A stretch of DNA of 64,000 nt, taken from assembly GCA_954871525.1 (NCBI GenBank), contig OX940868.1:9786056-9850055 (forward strand), written 5' to 3'. The position numbers and the translations under genes are program-made. Source of the stretch: Parietaria judaica. Its lineage: Eukaryota; Streptophyta; Magnoliopsida; Rosales; Urticaceae. Under the pieces are notes generated by a model. That model made no database searches. It was not told the DNA's origin and was given only the letters and a program-made list of their open reading frames with translations. Position 1 is the first letter of the stretch; each line of letters starts with the position of its first letter. Positions 63,465 to 64,000 of the stretch are shown one piece after another.

Positions 63465-64000
63465 TCAGGTTGATAGTACATTATTCTTCATCCCCATCAA
63501 GTTTTCCCTTCTCTCTTCAAAGAGCAAACAGTCACCATTTCTACCATCTCCAAAATGCCCATGAGATACAATTCTACCAGCTTCATCACCCATTGCTCTG
63601 ACGCTTTTACCCTCCAATCCGCTCTTGAGCCAAGCGAGGTTGCTTATGTCGGTGGCGATCGCGGCCAGCTCAAAGCTCGGAAATGTCGCTGGCTCGGAAT
63701 AGTCGACGAATTCCGGTCCCAGCAGAGAGTTGTTCGGTGTGTTTTTAGCATTATTCCCCTGACAGCAACCGTAGCCACACTTATGGGGAACAGACCTACC
63801 AGTGCCGCACTGACGAAAAGGGTCTTCTCGACTATCTGTAAGGTTGTACAAACTGAAAGCGCTGACTCGTGCTACCGGCCGGAAAAGTGTCGGCGGGTCT
63901 TGCATATCCTGACCTAACTCACCTTCGGTCGGGAAATTTTCTTGGCAGTGATAAGCTGTTGCATCGTTGGACCTCAATGAATTGACATCGCCGCATGAGA
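63465..64000 (-). CDS. C-terminal part of an unidentified plant protein (runs off the right edge)
   Basis: A frame of 177 codons is open from the right edge to a stop at 63465. No in-frame ATG is needed, and no splice acceptor was chosen, so it is probably the last exon. It has DPPTLFRPVARVSAFSLYN, a Cys-rich stretch (CGYGCC) and a conserved-looking helix-like segment PSFELAAIATDISNLAWL. The last combination faintly resembles the C-termini of three-repeat MYB (MYB3R) factors, but this is from memory and unproved. Amino-acid composition and length make a chance frame unlikely. Confidence 0.5.
   Translation of the reverse strand, partial: SCGDVNSLRSNDATAYHCQENFPTEGELGQDMQDPPTLFRPVARVSAFSLYNLTDSREDPFRQCGTGRSVPHKCGYGCCQGNNAKNTPNNSLLGPEFVDYSEPATFPSFELAAIATDISNLAWLKSGLEGKSVRAMGDEAGRIVSHGHFGDGRNGDCLLFEERRENLMGMKNNVLST

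Overview
This 64-kb window is nuclear DNA of a flowering plant, most likely a eudicot. The evidence is AT-rich intergenic DNA, spliced genes with GT..AG introns, proteins matching plant-only families (BSK pseudokinase, plant-type inositolphosphorylceramide synthase), and many Ty1/copia, hAT, PIF/Harbinger and Mutator-like insertions. The species cannot be named from the sequence.

Three host genes can be modelled. A 12-exon gene (14301-17905, +) encodes an inositolphosphorylceramide synthase of 316 aa. A 10-exon gene (33655-36513, +) encodes a BSK5/BSK6-like receptor-like cytoplasmic pseudokinase with C-terminal TPRs (494 aa). A 2-exon gene (39751-37929, -) encodes a membrane-anchored RING-CH (MARCH-type) E3 ligase (186 aa). 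A terminal coding segment enters from the right edge (64000-63465, -), and an RNase H-like fragment leaves at the left edge (1-223, -). A ribosomal protein uS5/RPS2 pseudogene lies at 54370-54753.

Most of the remaining sequence is mobile DNA. From left to right there are: a palindromic foldback element (727-1682); a solo LTR (3090-3731); a complete but broken Copia element (3911-10030, -); LTR-like and foldback fragments (11387-13273); the IPC synthase gene; a small hAT-like element (18476-18944); a GC-rich LTR-like block (about 19190-21530); a hAT transposase relic (22600-23759); a second hAT-like element of the same small family (24511-25463); a solo LTR (26413-27346); two foldback elements (29296-29802, 30512-31932); the BSK gene; the RING-CH gene; a short foldback (41289-41600); a solo LTR (41949-42572); a solo LTR split by a second Copia element (43103-48147, Copia at 43257-47908); a dense run of foldback elements, one split by a hAT element that itself carries another foldback (49423-53840); the RPS2 pseudogene; and a diverged LTR split by a 4.1-kb hAT element that itself carries a Harbinger-like insertion (about 55490-60262).

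The most unusual signal is a group of at least eight large palindromic elements. They share GGG(A/T)..GCGG-type termini and 9-bp target duplications but have unrelated interiors. They look like a Mutator-type foldback family whose transcripts would form long hairpins. Exon models, target duplications and in-frame stops were read by eye from the sequence; family names rest on recalled family motifs, with no database search.
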